A stretch of 64,000 nucleotides of DNA, taken from positions 62,001 to 126,000 of the forward strand of contig CAYYOT010000001.1 in the NCBI GenBank assembly GCA_964473255.1, written 5' to 3'. Position numbers and translations under genes: made by a program. Under the pieces are notes generated by a model. That model did no database searches, was not told the origin of the DNA, and saw nothing but the letters and a program-made list of their open reading frames with translations. Below, one piece after another: positions 51,721 to 61,031 of the stretch. Numbering within the stretch: the stretch's first letter is position 1; each line of letters opens with the position of its first letter. Source of the DNA: Kuafuiihalomonas sp964473255 (GTDB lineage: Bacteria > Myxococcota > Kuafuiibacteriia > Kuafuiibacteriales > Kuafuiibacteriaceae).

Positions 51721-52847
51721 CTGTGCTTCCGAAGGGTGTCCTTCCCAGCCAGCGCATTCGCGACCTGGTTGGTGGGGGTTCGGTGAGGCGCGGCGACGAT
51801 GTGGTCGACTCGGGGCGGATCCAGCCGTCGTCGCTCGACCTGACGTTGGCCGACGAAGCGTACGCGGTGCCGGGTTCCATGCTCCCGCTTCCCGGCGAGG
51901 ACGTCCGGGACCTCGCGCGTCGCTACGCGCGCCGCCGACTCGACCTGTCCGAGCCACAGGTTCTCGTGCGCGGCGAAGTGTACGTCGCGAGACTGCAGGA
52001 GCGACTCGAGCTGAGCCCGGAGCTCGCCGGCTACGCCAACAGCAAGAGCAGTACGGGGCGGATCGACCTTCAGACGCGCCTGCTGACGTCGTCCAATCCG
52101 CGCTACGACAAGGTCATGCACGGCCATCGGGGCGAGCTGTGGCTGGAGTTGATCCCCAAGAGCTTCGACGTGCGAGTGCGGGCGGGCGATAGCCTGACCC
52201 AGATCATCTTCTTCGCCGCGCGCGAGCGCCTGAGCCTGGCCGAGCTGGAGTTGCGTCATGAGCGCCTTCCGATCCTGCGGGAACCGAATGGTCAACCGAT
52301 CGGCTCCGACCGCTGGCCGCCCGGCAGTCCGGAAGGTCTGCTCATGACCGTCGACCTCGAGCAGGACGTGGTGGGTTTCTCGGCGAAGCGAAGCTTTTCT
52401 CCGGTCGACTTGGCCGAGGTGGGCACTCAGGATCCCAGCGAGTTCTTCGAGCCGATCCACCGGCCCAAAGAGGGCGCGCTCTTCCTGAGTCGGGAAGCCT
52501 TCTATATCTTCAGTACCTACGAGTTCATCGGCGTACCTCCCGACCTCGCGGTCGAAATGCTGCCCTACGACACCAGTGCGGGCGAGTTCCGGGCGCACTA
52601 TGCGGGCTTCTTCGATCCAGGATTCGGTTATGGCCGCCAGGGGGAGGTCCTCGGGACGCCGGCCGTCCTCGAGGTGCGTCCGTACGAGGACGACCTGATC
52701 CTTCGACACCGACAGCCGGTCTGCCAGATGGCATACGAGCGTCTCACCGAGCCGCCCGACCGGCTGTATGGCGTCGACCTGCCGTCCAACTACGCGGCGC
52801 AACGTGGCCCGCGCTTGTCCAAGTACTTCCGACCATCGTTTCCGTGA
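51717..52847 (+). CDS. 2'-Deoxycytidine 5'-triphosphate deaminase (long DCD type)
   Basis: Deaminates dCTP to dUTP, the precursor for dTMP. A 376-residue long-form enzyme with two DCD/dUTPase-like halves. The first half has RIQPSSLDLTL, YANSKSSTGRIDLQTRL and GELWLELIPKSFDVRVRAGD (catalytic Glu region). The second half repeats the theme (VPPDLAVEMLPYDTSAGEFR, GFGYGRQGEVLGTPAVLEVR). It starts with GTG at 51717, sharing four bases with the rlmN-like stop, so translation is coupled. No clear functional link between rRNA methylation and dCTP deamination is known. Confidence 0.9.
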   Translation: MTVLPKGVLPSQRIRDLVGGGSVRRGDDVVDSGRIQPSSLDLTLADEAYAVPGSMLPLPGEDVRDLARRYARRRLDLSEPQVLVRGEVYVARLQERLELSPELAGYANSKSSTGRIDLQTRLLTSSNPRYDKVMHGHRGELWLELIPKSFDVRVRAGDSLTQIIFFAARERLSLAELELRHERLPILREPNGQPIGSDRWPPGSPEGLLMTVDLEQDVVGFSAKRSFSPVDLAEVGTQDPSEFFEPIHRPKEGALFLSREAFYIFSTYEFIGVPPDLAVEMLPYDTSAGEFRAHYAGFFDPGFGYGRQGEVLGTPAVLEVRPYEDDLILRHRQPVCQMAYERLTEPPDRLYGVDLPSNYAAQRGPRLSKYFRPSFP

Positions 52848-52898
52848 GCGAAATGGTCCGCATGGCGCGCTGACAGGTGGTCTGGTATCACCGCGATC

Positions 52899-53153
52899 AT
52901 GTGCACTTTCGTCATCAACTACGGGGGCACTCCGGCCGAGCTGGTCGAGACCGCCAAGGGCATGATCGAGGAGGCCGGAGGAACCTTCGATGGTGGTGAA
53001 GAGCGCGGTCGATACACGGTGAACCTTGCCCTCGGGCAAGTGCATGGCGAGTACGACCTCCAGCCAGGCGCCGCTTCGTTTCGGATCACGAAGAAGCCGA
53101 TGCTCGTGCCTTGCGCGGCCATCGAGGCCTTCCTCCGGGCAAAGATCCGCTGA
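52899..53153 (+). CDS. Small hypothetical protein
   Basis: An 84-residue protein beginning MCTFVINYGGTPAELVETAK, then GMIEEAGGTFDGGEERGRYT and a beta-rich middle (VNLALGQVHGEYDLQ). The pattern of one helix packed on three or four strands suggests a small ligand- or protein-binding domain. No signal peptide, membrane helix or known motif is visible. It stands 51 bases after the dCTP deaminase gene on the same strand and 26 bases from the convergent peroxidase gene. Confidence 0.6.
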   Translation: MCTFVINYGGTPAELVETAKGMIEEAGGTFDGGEERGRYTVNLALGQVHGEYDLQPGAASFRITKKPMLVPCAAIEAFLRAKIR

Positions 53154-53179
53154 GCCAAAGTGACGAAGGCCGGTCGGTC

Positions 53180-54805
53180 TCAGAGCGTCTTCAAGAAAGA
53201 GACCAGGGCTCGGATCTCGTCGTCGTCAAGACCCAGTGGTTCGAGTTCCAAGCCGTCGAACTTCGGCCCTGGCGAGTTGTAGAAGCGAACGACGTCTTCG
53301 AGCGTCGCGTGCCGCCCGTCGTGGAAGTACGGCGCCGTCCGAGCCACGCCTCGCAGGCTTGGAACTTTGAACGCACCGCGCATGTGAGCATCGTCGTTGC
53401 GATTCGCGAATCGCAAGGCCTTGCAGTCTTCGGATTTCGCATCGCTGTACGAGCCCAGGCAGTTGAACTCGTCCATGAAGGCAGCCTGCAGGCCGAATAC
53501 GCGCCCGAAGTCCAGGTCCTGCCCCGTCAGCTGACCGGTGCCGATGTTGTGAAAGCCCCCGTTCGTGAAGAGCGGGCCATTATGGCAGCGCATGCAGCGG
53601 GACTCGTCGGCGATGAAGAGCGCCAGGCCTCGCCGCTCGTCGCTCGAAAGCTGGTTCGCGGACTCCGGGTCATGAAGCACCGATTGCACGTAGGCGTCGA
53701 AGCGGGACGGCTCCGGCCGGAGCGTACGCTCGTACGCCTCGATGCACTTCCCGAGGTTGCTGTAGACTCGGTTGATCGCCTCCTGCCTTTCCTTCGCGAT
53801 CTGAAACCATGCATTGCGCACCGGCGGCTCACCGAAGGGTCCGGCATGGGCCGGGAGCTCGTCGATCCACGCATCGACGCCGGACGCTCCGAAGAGCCCT
53901 GCATAGGACTGCATGTAGGTCGGCTCCTGCAGGATGCGGCGCACGACCGCGACGCGACTGGATCCCATTTCCCCGGCGGCTTCGAACGGGATCAAGGCCT
54001 GAGACCACAAAGAGTCGCGCCGGCCGTCCCAGTAAAACCAGCTTCCGTGAGCCGCGCCGACCACGGTCGGCGTGTTTCGCAATCCGTCTTGCAGACCCTG
54101 GCCACGGGCTCGCCCGTCGGTGAAGTGGCGCTCGGGATCGTGGCAGCTGGCGCAACTCAACTCGCCGTTGCCGCTCAGGGACCGGTCGAAGAAGAGCCGC
54201 TCACCGAGCGCAGCCGCTCGAGGGTCGTCGGCCACGCGGTTCGACGGACTCGGTGGTGGCGGAGCCTCGGTGAGAAGCAGGGAAGCGAGGACGTCTGATT
54301 CGTCGCCCGTCCAGCGGGAGTCGGGCGTGGGGGCGACGTCGATCTCGAACTGAATTCGGTCCATCCGTGTCCCCGCTCTCACTTCGAAGAGCAGCACCCA
54401 TTCCCCCGCCATGCTCAGTTCGATGCCTTCGACCCGATACCGCCCCTCACCCAGATACTCCGTGACCACCGGCCTGGTCGGAAGTCCGTGGCCGTGTCCC
54501 GGCATCCCGCCATTGACGCCGATCTGGGCCGGGTACACCGGCCGATCGTCGGGGTCCTTCAGTTGAACGATCCAAGGCTCGATGCGTCCAATGCGCACGG
54601 ATCCGCTCTCCGGGGCCAGCGTGCCCCGCAAAGAAGAGCCCTGGGCCGACCACAGCGGCTGGACTTCGGAGGACGCGGGCGGGGGCGACGAACGCGTACA
54701 GCCGAGGGACGACGAGGCGAAGGCCAGGGCGACGGCGATCGCTACGCTAGTCCCCGATGACGATGAAACCAATGACCTCTTCGACGTGGCCCATCTCGTT
54801 GTCAC
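53180..54805 (-). CDS. Di-heme peroxidase lipoprotein with N-terminal YtkA-like domain
   Basis: A 541-residue lipoprotein (lipobox SSLGC, Cys36). Residues 50-158 form a YtkA/FixH-like beta-sandwich: VYPAQIGVNGGMPGHGHGLP and VEGIELSMAGEWVLLFEV. The di-heme domain follows from about 165, with heme sites CASCH (218-222) and CMRCH near residue 415, and SLRGVARTAPYFHDGR as the late motif. MauG/CcpA relatives reduce H2O2 or oxidise proteins. The His-rich GHGHG loop could bind copper, an inference. The ATG at 54805 overlaps the end of the upstream oxidase/peroxidase/lectin gene by 59 bases, so both are probably on one mRNA and may work together. Confidence 0.88.
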   Translation of the reverse strand: MTTRWATSKRSLVSSSSGTSVAIAVALAFASSSLGCTRSSPPPASSEVQPLWSAQGSSLRGTLAPESGSVRIGRIEPWIVQLKDPDDRPVYPAQIGVNGGMPGHGHGLPTRPVVTEYLGEGRYRVEGIELSMAGEWVLLFEVRAGTRMDRIQFEIDVAPTPDSRWTGDESDVLASLLLTEAPPPPSPSNRVADDPRAAALGERLFFDRSLSGNGELSCASCHDPERHFTDGRARGQGLQDGLRNTPTVVGAAHGSWFYWDGRRDSLWSQALIPFEAAGEMGSSRVAVVRRILQEPTYMQSYAGLFGASGVDAWIDELPAHAGPFGEPPVRNAWFQIAKERQEAINRVYSNLGKCIEAYERTLRPEPSRFDAYVQSVLHDPESANQLSSDERRGLALFIADESRCMRCHNGPLFTNGGFHNIGTGQLTGQDLDFGRVFGLQAAFMDEFNCLGSYSDAKSEDCKALRFANRNDDAHMRGAFKVPSLRGVARTAPYFHDGRHATLEDVVRFYNSPGPKFDGLELEPLGLDDDEIRALVSFLKTL

Positions 54806-57800
54806 GCGACTTCTCTTCCTCCACCTTCACTTGGACCGAAGCGCCCGTCAGCTGACGGATCCGCAGTCCGGCCGTGTCGCCACCATAGAACGACTGGATA
54901 TTTGCCAGAAATACGGGATTGAAGAAGGTTTGGGGGAACGTGATCGTCGACCACCGGTGACGACGGTCCCGACCCGTCCGCTGTACGAAGACCGGGCGCC
55001 CGAGAACGCTCGTGCTTCCCGGCTCGACCGCGATCCAGTGAACCAGCTCGTACGCGTGAACTCCGTCCGCCGCCTCTTCTTCCTGCAGCCGAATCTGGAA
55101 ATCGGTTGTCGTCACGTTGCGGATCCGCGGCGTGACCGCAGAGCTCTCGACCTCGCTCACGACTTGGGCCAGGACCACCGGGGCTACGGGGAACGGGTTC
55201 GCGAACTGTACTGTGGTCCACCCTTCCCGGAGGAGCATCGAGCTCGACTCGGCGGCGAGGCCTCCGAGCCGGGTCTGATTCTGCTCGACCACCAAGTAAC
55301 CGACGGCTTCCAGCTGGTGCGGACCATCGAGGTAGTCATACTCCTGAAGTCGATAGTCGAGTCCCGCCGACGAGAGGCTCGAGACTCGAGTGGTCGACGG
55401 GTCGCTGCCTTCGAAAGTATTCGGACCGAAGACTGCGATGGGGTCGTCGAAGACCGAAAATGATAGCGAACGAATGACCTCATCCGTGGTCACGACCCCC
55501 ATGTCGGCAGTTTCGAGCTCTTCGAGGTAGGTCGCGAGTTCACTCAGCTCGGCGCTGCTGAGGTTCACTCCGGAATGCCGGGCGATCGCATCCTCGAGCG
55601 TAGCGGCCGACCCATCGTGAAGGTAGGGCGGGGTCAGCCAGGCGTCGCGAAGCGTGGGAGTATCGATCCCGTCCAGAACGCCGCCCATGCGCCCGCCGCT
55701 GGTCAAGGACATCGTCCCCACGTCGTGTCGCAGCCCGTAGCCGGAATCGGTGAGCGCCGGCCCCGCGTGGCAGCCTACGCACCCCTCTCGGTAGAAGAGC
55801 TCCCGCCCGGAGTCGGCTGCGCTGGAGAAGCCCCCGCTCACCGGCTTGTACGGGCTGGCCGGATACTCTTCAAGAGACGCCATGTAGGCGGCGAGCGCAT
55901 CGAGCTCGGGGCTGAGTCCAGCTTTGGGTGCGCCCAGGAGCGGCTCGGTGGCCAGGAAGTCGGCATCGTTCATGAGTCCCGTGCCGCCGGCGAAACCACG
56001 GATCTGGTTCTCGAAGTCCTGTATCTCGTCGAAGTTTCCGGACCAGTGGATGATTCCATTGTCCGGGTCTCCGCGTCCGTTGAGGGCGATCGTGTTCCGC
56101 AGGCCTTCACCGAACGACGAAAAGTCCCAGACTCTCCCGTCTTGTCCGCCTTGGTTGTGGCAAGACGCACAGCTCATGTAGTCGTCGAGCGCCAGTCGAT
56201 CGTCGGCGGCGTCGTAGAAGAACTGCTTTCCTACGAAGACGTCGGGAGCCAGAGACTCGAAGGCTGTCGTCGGGAACTCCGTGACCTGGGTGACGCTCAT
56301 CTGATCGCCGTCCACCAGGGGTGACAGGTCGTAGACACCGACTGTGCGGTCCATGAAGTTGTGCACGAAGAGCATGCGTCCATCCTCGGAGACGGCCAGA
56401 CCTTCGGGGGCTCGACCCACGTTGAAGCGCATCACTTCGACGCCGGTGAAAGTATCGCTGACCGCCACCTGTCGGTTACCTTCGAGGGCCGTGAACAAGT
56501 ACGCGCCGTAGGGCCCGAAGGCGGCGTGCGTGGCCACACTGGCATTGTCGTGATCGACGCGGAGGTTGAAGTCCTCGAGGTCGGTGGTCAGGTCGATCGC
56601 CGAGCTGATTGCGCGGACGGTCTGGTCGAACGTCATACCGATGTTCCCTCGCGCACCGCCGGAAAGGACGTTGTCCTGTTTGGAGGGCACCCAGGCATGG
56701 GAGCCGTCGGGCGAAATGACAGCCGGGCCCAGGTAGTTCGGAAGGCCCGGACCCGAATGTTCGGAGGCGGCCCGGTCGGAGTGCTGCAGCACGGCGGTCG
56801 TGAGCGGCGTCAGTCCGCCGCTCAGCACCACCACGTGACCGCCGTAAATGCCGTTGGAGTCGCTCACGACCGGGCTGAGGGTGTCCTCGAACGGAAGAGG
56901 CGGCGTCACGAAGCGGGAAACGTACACCTTGTCGCCGGTGGAGTTGACGGACAGATGGCGCACCCGTCCGCCGATGTTGACGGCGGCGTCGATGTTCTTG
57001 GTCGCGGCATCGAAGCGCACGAGTTCACCGGTGGCCTCCAGCGCAACGTAGACCCGATTCGAAAGCGGTGCGAATGCCACGCCGTGCGGCTGCGAGCCGG
57101 CTCCAAGGTCGATGGTGTGGCTCACCGAGAGTAACGCCGTATCGATCACGGAGATGGTGCCGTCCTTCTTGTTGGCAACCCAGACTTCATCGCGGAGCGG
57201 GGCTTTGGCTAACGACCATGGCCCGTGGCCGACGAAGATTTCGCCGATCGGCGTGCCGTCCTGGAAGGCAACGTTCACGCTGTCGTTGTCTGGGTTCACG
57301 TTCCACACCCGCGAGCTGCCCGCGGGACCCTCGACGATGATCGAGGAGGAGGCCGAAGGAGGGCGGGAGGTCAACGGTCGGTGCACGAGCTGGTTCGCGA
57401 ACAAAGTTCGATCGTCCCCGGCACCGTCCCTAACCTGAAGCGTCACGACGTAGCGGCCCGGCTCGGTGTAGGTGTGTGAAGCCGAAGGCGAAGTCGAATA
57501 ACCCGTGGACGTTCCATCTCCGAAGTCCCAGTTGTACTCGATGGGCGGAGTCCCCGTGCCCGACGTCCCGTAGAACACCGTCGTGTCGACGAGCTGAGGT
57601 CGGGTGTCGAAAGTGTCGACCTCCAAGCGATTACGGAGGCCGTGGACTTCGACTTCGGCCAGGGAGAGCGATTCCGAGCCCGAAAGCTGGACCCGAATGT
57701 AGCGGCCCAGGTGGCCCACCGGGACCGTGACCGATGGCCCGCTGAGCGAGGTATACGTGTACGTGCTCACGCCCGGCTGGTTTCGAGTGTCCATTCGGGA

Positions 57801-60476
57801 AGTCGAGGTAAACGGGTCGGAGGATACGAAGACGTCGAAGTTACTGAGTCGCGTCGTGCAGCAGTCGGTACGATTCCAGAGGACGATTTCTTCGATATCG
57901 GAGTCGGCACCGAGGTCGAGCTCCCACCAAGCTTCGGGCTCGGCGAGAGTATGGGTGATGGAGTTGGACGACGCCGTTCCCACGCGGGTCCCGTCGATGG
58001 CGTTCTCCGGTCCGAATTGAGCGACAGTGCCGAACTGCGAAGACTGGGTCGCCAGTCCCGCCAGCGCCAGGTTGTCTTGTCCGAAGACCTGGACCTCGGC
58101 CAGGGTGAGCCGGTGCGTCCCTTCGCGCTGGATGCGTACGTAGCGGCCGGTCTCACCAATGTCGATTTCGAGCAGGCGGTCCACTCGTGAAGACACCGAG
58201 AACTCGACCACGTCGGACTGCGCCATCGTATCCGCGAAGCCCGACGAAGTGAACGGCTCTTTGGAGATGAAGACGGAGAAGTTTTCGAGCTCGGACTCGC
58301 AGCAATCGGTGCGGTTCCACACGCGGACCGACGTGATCTCGGCAGAGTGTCGTAGGTCGACTTCCCAGTACGGGTCCTCTTCCTCGTCGGTGCGAGCCAT
58401 CGCGCCCGACCCGATCTCGCCGGCCATGTCGCCGTCGATCGCGTTGGCCGCATCCAGGCTCGGAGTTCCCGTGGCCGTCGAAGACATCGAGACCGTTCCG
58501 GAGAGGGCGAGGTTTTCATACTCGCTCTCGGTGGTGATGACCTGGACGGCGACGCCTTCCGACGGGACGCCATCGGCGTTGATGCCGAAGAGGATCCAGT
58601 AACCAGGGGTGAGCACGTTCGGGTTGGCGTGCGGAGACAGCTCGTAGGTCGTCCCGTTTACCAGCGTCGACGGAATCCGCAGGTAGCGCAGGTCGGTATT
58701 CATTCCGTGCGTGTTGGAGGACATCTTCACCAGGCTGAAGTAGTCGATGGCTTCATCGGCCTCGACGGTCACCGACTCGCCGGGAATGAGCGTCGAGGGG
58801 GCAGAGGTGAGGCTCGGGCGCTCCGCCGGGTCGCCATTGGCATCGAACAAGTAAGGAGGGGAGTAGACCTGGCCGTCCTTGTGACTGGAACCGTTGCAAG
58901 TCCGGCTGCCCGAGCAGTAGCCGCCGCCCGCCGACAGCACTCGCCCATCGAGGAGCAGCGTGCCCGTCGAGTGGTAGCCGCGCGGCACCGTCATCGGGGC
59001 GCCGATGCTCCACGTCTCGGTGGCGGGGTCCCAGAACTCGACGTCGAGGACACCGCCGTCATCGCTGAACTTCCGGCCCGAGGTGTTGCCGCCGACGGCC
59101 ATGACCTCGCCCGTGGGCAGCATCACCGCGACATGGAACTTTCGAGGGAAGTTCATGGGGTCCGTCAGCTTCACATCCGGGGCCGGACCGTTGACGTCGA
59201 CGGTGAAGGCGTCGGCGACGCTCTTGATGTTCTTCCCCGCCGTCCAGCCGCCGGCGGTCAGTATCTTGCCCTCTTCGTACATCACGGTGATGCCGTGCTT
59301 GTGGTACCAGCTGTTCCACTGCGGACCGGTCTGCTCGTAGTCGCCGAGGCCCGTGGTGTTGATCCAATGCATGTCCGGCGTCGGCCCGGAGTGAATCAGC
59401 TTCCCGTTGGGAGCAACGTGCAGGAGCGGCCACCATCGGCGTTCGCCGTGGGAGCTGTCGGGGTACGGGTTCAGGACCATGGGGCCGAAGTCGGTCCCCG
59501 GCTGCAGCTGCCATCCGTCGCGCGGGTCCCACCTCTCCGGCGTTCGCTGGTTGGAGGCCGTACCCATGGCCGTGTACACGTCACCATCTGCGAGGGCGAT
59601 GGTGGTCGGATACCAGCGGCCGCCGCTCGCCATCGGCTCGAAGGACTCCCACGTCGCAGTGCGCCAATCGAAGACGCTCACGAACGGCGTATTGACGCCG
59701 TTACGACCGCCGTTGGCGAAGACGCGACCGTCGGCCATCATCACTTGGTTGGCGCAGAACATGTTGTGGCCGAGGGTGAAGACCTCGTTGAACGTATTCG
59801 TCGTGGGATCCCAGACCGCAGTGTAGGTTTGTTCGGCTCTCGGCCAAGTCTCGCGCTCCGAGCCCGACCAGGTGAGGACCTGACCGTTCGGAAGCAGGGC
59901 CATCGAAACCGCGATGTGCGGCCAGACGATCAATGGCTCCCATGAACCGTAAGTAGCGGCATCGGGCGTACCGTTCGCCGGGGCGGTGCTCTTGAGCGTG
60001 AAGAGCTGTCCGTTCGACCCGATGTCGGTGCCCTGCTGAATGTTGGCGAGGTTGTCGACGGATCCGCCGGCGACTTCGACGACCAGGTTCGAGTGAACGG
60101 ACTCGAGCTTGTACGTGTTGGCGGCGGCGTCAGCGACGAGGCGGAACTGCTGATCCGTTCCCCCGGTGCACGCTCGCTGCACGATGTTGGCGCCCGTGGC
60201 CGTGCCCGTGACGGTCATGCACCGCCCGCTGTGGCTGAATGCGAGCTCGTACGTGTCGACGGTCGGCACGACCAGTCGAAAGAAGACCGATTGGTTGGCG
60301 CCGCCGTGGCACGTCCACTGGATGACGTTCGCGCCATCGCTCTGACTGTTGCCCTCGACGTCGAGACATTTCCCGCTGCCGACTCCGGTGATGTCCGACG
60401 TGAAGTCGGCTCGAGCGATTCCAGGAAAGGAAAACACCCCTCCAACCAGCACCCACATCCAATACCGTGCTCGCAT
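54747..60476 (-). CDS. Secreted copper-radical oxidase / di-heme peroxidase / multi-lectin fusion
   Basis: A 1909-residue exported protein; signal residues 1-23. Ricin-type lectin (30-165). Galactose/glyoxal-oxidase domain with kelch repeats and DUF1929 end (180-650); by alignment to galactose oxidase the Cys-Tyr cofactor is C241-Y289 and copper ligands are Y501, H502 and H590, all present. F-type lectin domains cover 653-799 and 800-947. The second has the fucose motif H842-X26-R869-X-D871-X4-R876; the first has R695 and E729 instead of His and Arg. PKD (955-1035), YVTN-type propeller (1050-1385), then a MauG/CcpA-like domain (1408-1655) with hemes CASCH (1436-1440) and CVGCH (1566-1570). 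Three H-type-lectin-like repeats close it (1690-1909). ATG at 60476 has GGGGGGC upstream. Oxidase H2O2 could be used by the hemes. Confidence 0.9.
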   Translation of the reverse strand: MRARYWMWVLVGGVFSFPGIARADFTSDITGVGSGKCLDVEGNSQSDGANVIQWTCHGGANQSVFFRLVVPTVDTYELAFSHSGRCMTVTGTATGANIVQRACTGGTDQQFRLVADAAANTYKLESVHSNLVVEVAGGSVDNLANIQQGTDIGSNGQLFTLKSTAPANGTPDAATYGSWEPLIVWPHIAVSMALLPNGQVLTWSGSERETWPRAEQTYTAVWDPTTNTFNEVFTLGHNMFCANQVMMADGRVFANGGRNGVNTPFVSVFDWRTATWESFEPMASGGRWYPTTIALADGDVYTAMGTASNQRTPERWDPRDGWQLQPGTDFGPMVLNPYPDSSHGERRWWPLLHVAPNGKLIHSGPTPDMHWINTTGLGDYEQTGPQWNSWYHKHGITVMYEEGKILTAGGWTAGKNIKSVADAFTVDVNGPAPDVKLTDPMNFPRKFHVAVMLPTGEVMAVGGNTSGRKFSDDGGVLDVEFWDPATETWSIGAPMTVPRGYHSTGTLLLDGRVLSAGGGYCSGSRTCNGSSHKDGQVYSPPYLFDANGDPAERPSLTSAPSTLIPGESVTVEADEAIDYFSLVKMSSNTHGMNTDLRYLRIPSTLVNGTTYELSPHANPNVLTPGYWILFGINADGVPSEGVAVQVITTESEYENLALSGTVSMSSTATGTPSLDAANAIDGDMAGEIGSGAMARTDEEEDPYWEVDLRHSAEITSVRVWNRTDCCESELENFSVFISKEPFTSSGFADTMAQSDVVEFSVSSRVDRLLEIDIGETGRYVRIQREGTHRLTLAEVQVFGQDNLALAGLATQSSQFGTVAQFGPENAIDGTRVGTASSNSITHTLAEPEAWWELDLGADSDIEEIVLWNRTDCCTTRLSNFDVFVSSDPFTSTSRMDTRNQPGVSTYTYTSLSGPSVTVPVGHLGRYIRVQLSGSESLSLAEVEVHGLRNRLEVDTFDTRPQLVDTTVFYGTSGTGTPPIEYNWDFGDGTSTGYSTSPSASHTYTEPGRYVVTLQVRDGAGDDRTLFANQLVHRPLTSRPPSASSSIIVEGPAGSSRVWNVNPDNDSVNVAFQDGTPIGEIFVGHGPWSLAKAPLRDEVWVANKKDGTISVIDTALLSVSHTIDLGAGSQPHGVAFAPLSNRVYVALEATGELVRFDAATKNIDAAVNIGGRVRHLSVNSTGDKVYVSRFVTPPLPFEDTLSPVVSDSNGIYGGHVVVLSGGLTPLTTAVLQHSDRAASEHSGPGLPNYLGPAVISPDGSHAWVPSKQDNVLSGGARGNIGMTFDQTVRAISSAIDLTTDLEDFNLRVDHDNASVATHAAFGPYGAYLFTALEGNRQVAVSDTFTGVEVMRFNVGRAPEGLAVSEDGRMLFVHNFMDRTVGVYDLSPLVDGDQMSVTQVTEFPTTAFESLAPDVFVGKQFFYDAADDRLALDDYMSCASCHNQGGQDGRVWDFSSFGEGLRNTIALNGRGDPDNGIIHWSGNFDEIQDFENQIRGFAGGTGLMNDADFLATEPLLGAPKAGLSPELDALAAYMASLEEYPASPYKPVSGGFSSAADSGRELFYREGCVGCHAGPALTDSGYGLRHDVGTMSLTSGGRMGGVLDGIDTPTLRDAWLTPPYLHDGSAATLEDAIARHSGVNLSSAELSELATYLEELETADMGVVTTDEVIRSLSFSVFDDPIAVFGPNTFEGSDPSTTRVSSLSSAGLDYRLQEYDYLDGPHQLEAVGYLVVEQNQTRLGGLAAESSSMLLREGWTTVQFANPFPVAPVVLAQVVSEVESSAVTPRIRNVTTTDFQIRLQEEEAADGVHAYELVHWIAVEPGSTSVLGRPVFVQRTGRDRRHRWSTITFPQTFFNPVFLANIQSFYGGDTAGLRIRQLTGASVQVKVEEEKSRDNEMGHVEEVIGFIVIGD

Positions 60477-60781
60477 GTATGCCCCCCCAATGCGATGTTT
60501 CCCCACCCTGGGGGATATCATCTTTTTGCGCTTTCGGATCAGATTTGAACAAGAGGCAAAACGGGCGAAAAGTGCGAGTTCACACGAACTTCACGGAAAC
60601 AGTGATTTCACGCGCGCTCAGTCGAGAATCGCACATGGGTTCGATCAGGGCGTCCGACGCTGCAATGAACATCCATGAAAGCCCTACATTTTTCGGCGAA
60701 TGCGTTGCATCCCAACGCTCGAGACCCGGTTGGGCGCTTCGTCTTGCCCGTGTCTGACTGAGCGTTCCAGGGGTCTCGCGC
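60477..60781. other. Non-coding region upstream of the oxidase/lectin gene
   Basis: 305 bases without a supportable gene. It is more AT-rich than the surrounding DNA (for example around 60520-60700). Next to the oxidase gene lies a CCCC-ACCCT-GGGG mini-hairpin (60501-60513) and, closer, the GGGGGGC Shine-Dalgarno-like run. It probably holds the promoter and leader of the 5.7-kb gene and the end of the TM2 transcription unit's surroundings. I saw no tRNA or clear terminator. Confidence 0.4.
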
Positions 60782-61009
60782 TCAGGGCTTGATGGGGCGA
60801 CCTTCGGCGTCGGTGAAGGAGCCCGTGGCGATGAAGATGACGTCGATGAGGGCCCAGATGCCGAGTCCCCCGAAAGTCAGGAGCTGAAGCACACCGGTGC
60901 CGATCTTTCCCACGTAGAAGCGATGAACGCCGAGGCCCCCAAGGAGCAGGGCGAGAAGAAGAGTGGGTACGAAGCCCTTGTCACTCACGGGGCCGACCAT
61001 CTGGTTCAT
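60782..61009 (-). CDS. TM2-domain membrane protein
   Basis: A 75-residue inner-membrane protein with two helices: PTLLLALLLGGLGVHRFYVG and LQLLTFGGLGIWALIDVIFI around the TM2 loop GxxGxxRFYxGKIGTG, then IATGSFTDAEGRPIKP. TM2 proteins are widespread; their function is not settled. It follows a second TM2-like gene on the same strand after 22 bases. Confidence 0.88.
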   Translation of the reverse strand: MNQMVGPVSDKGFVPTLLLALLLGGLGVHRFYVGKIGTGVLQLLTFGGLGIWALIDVIFIATGSFTDAEGRPIKP

Positions 61010-61031
61010 GGGTTCAAGTCCTTTCGAGATC

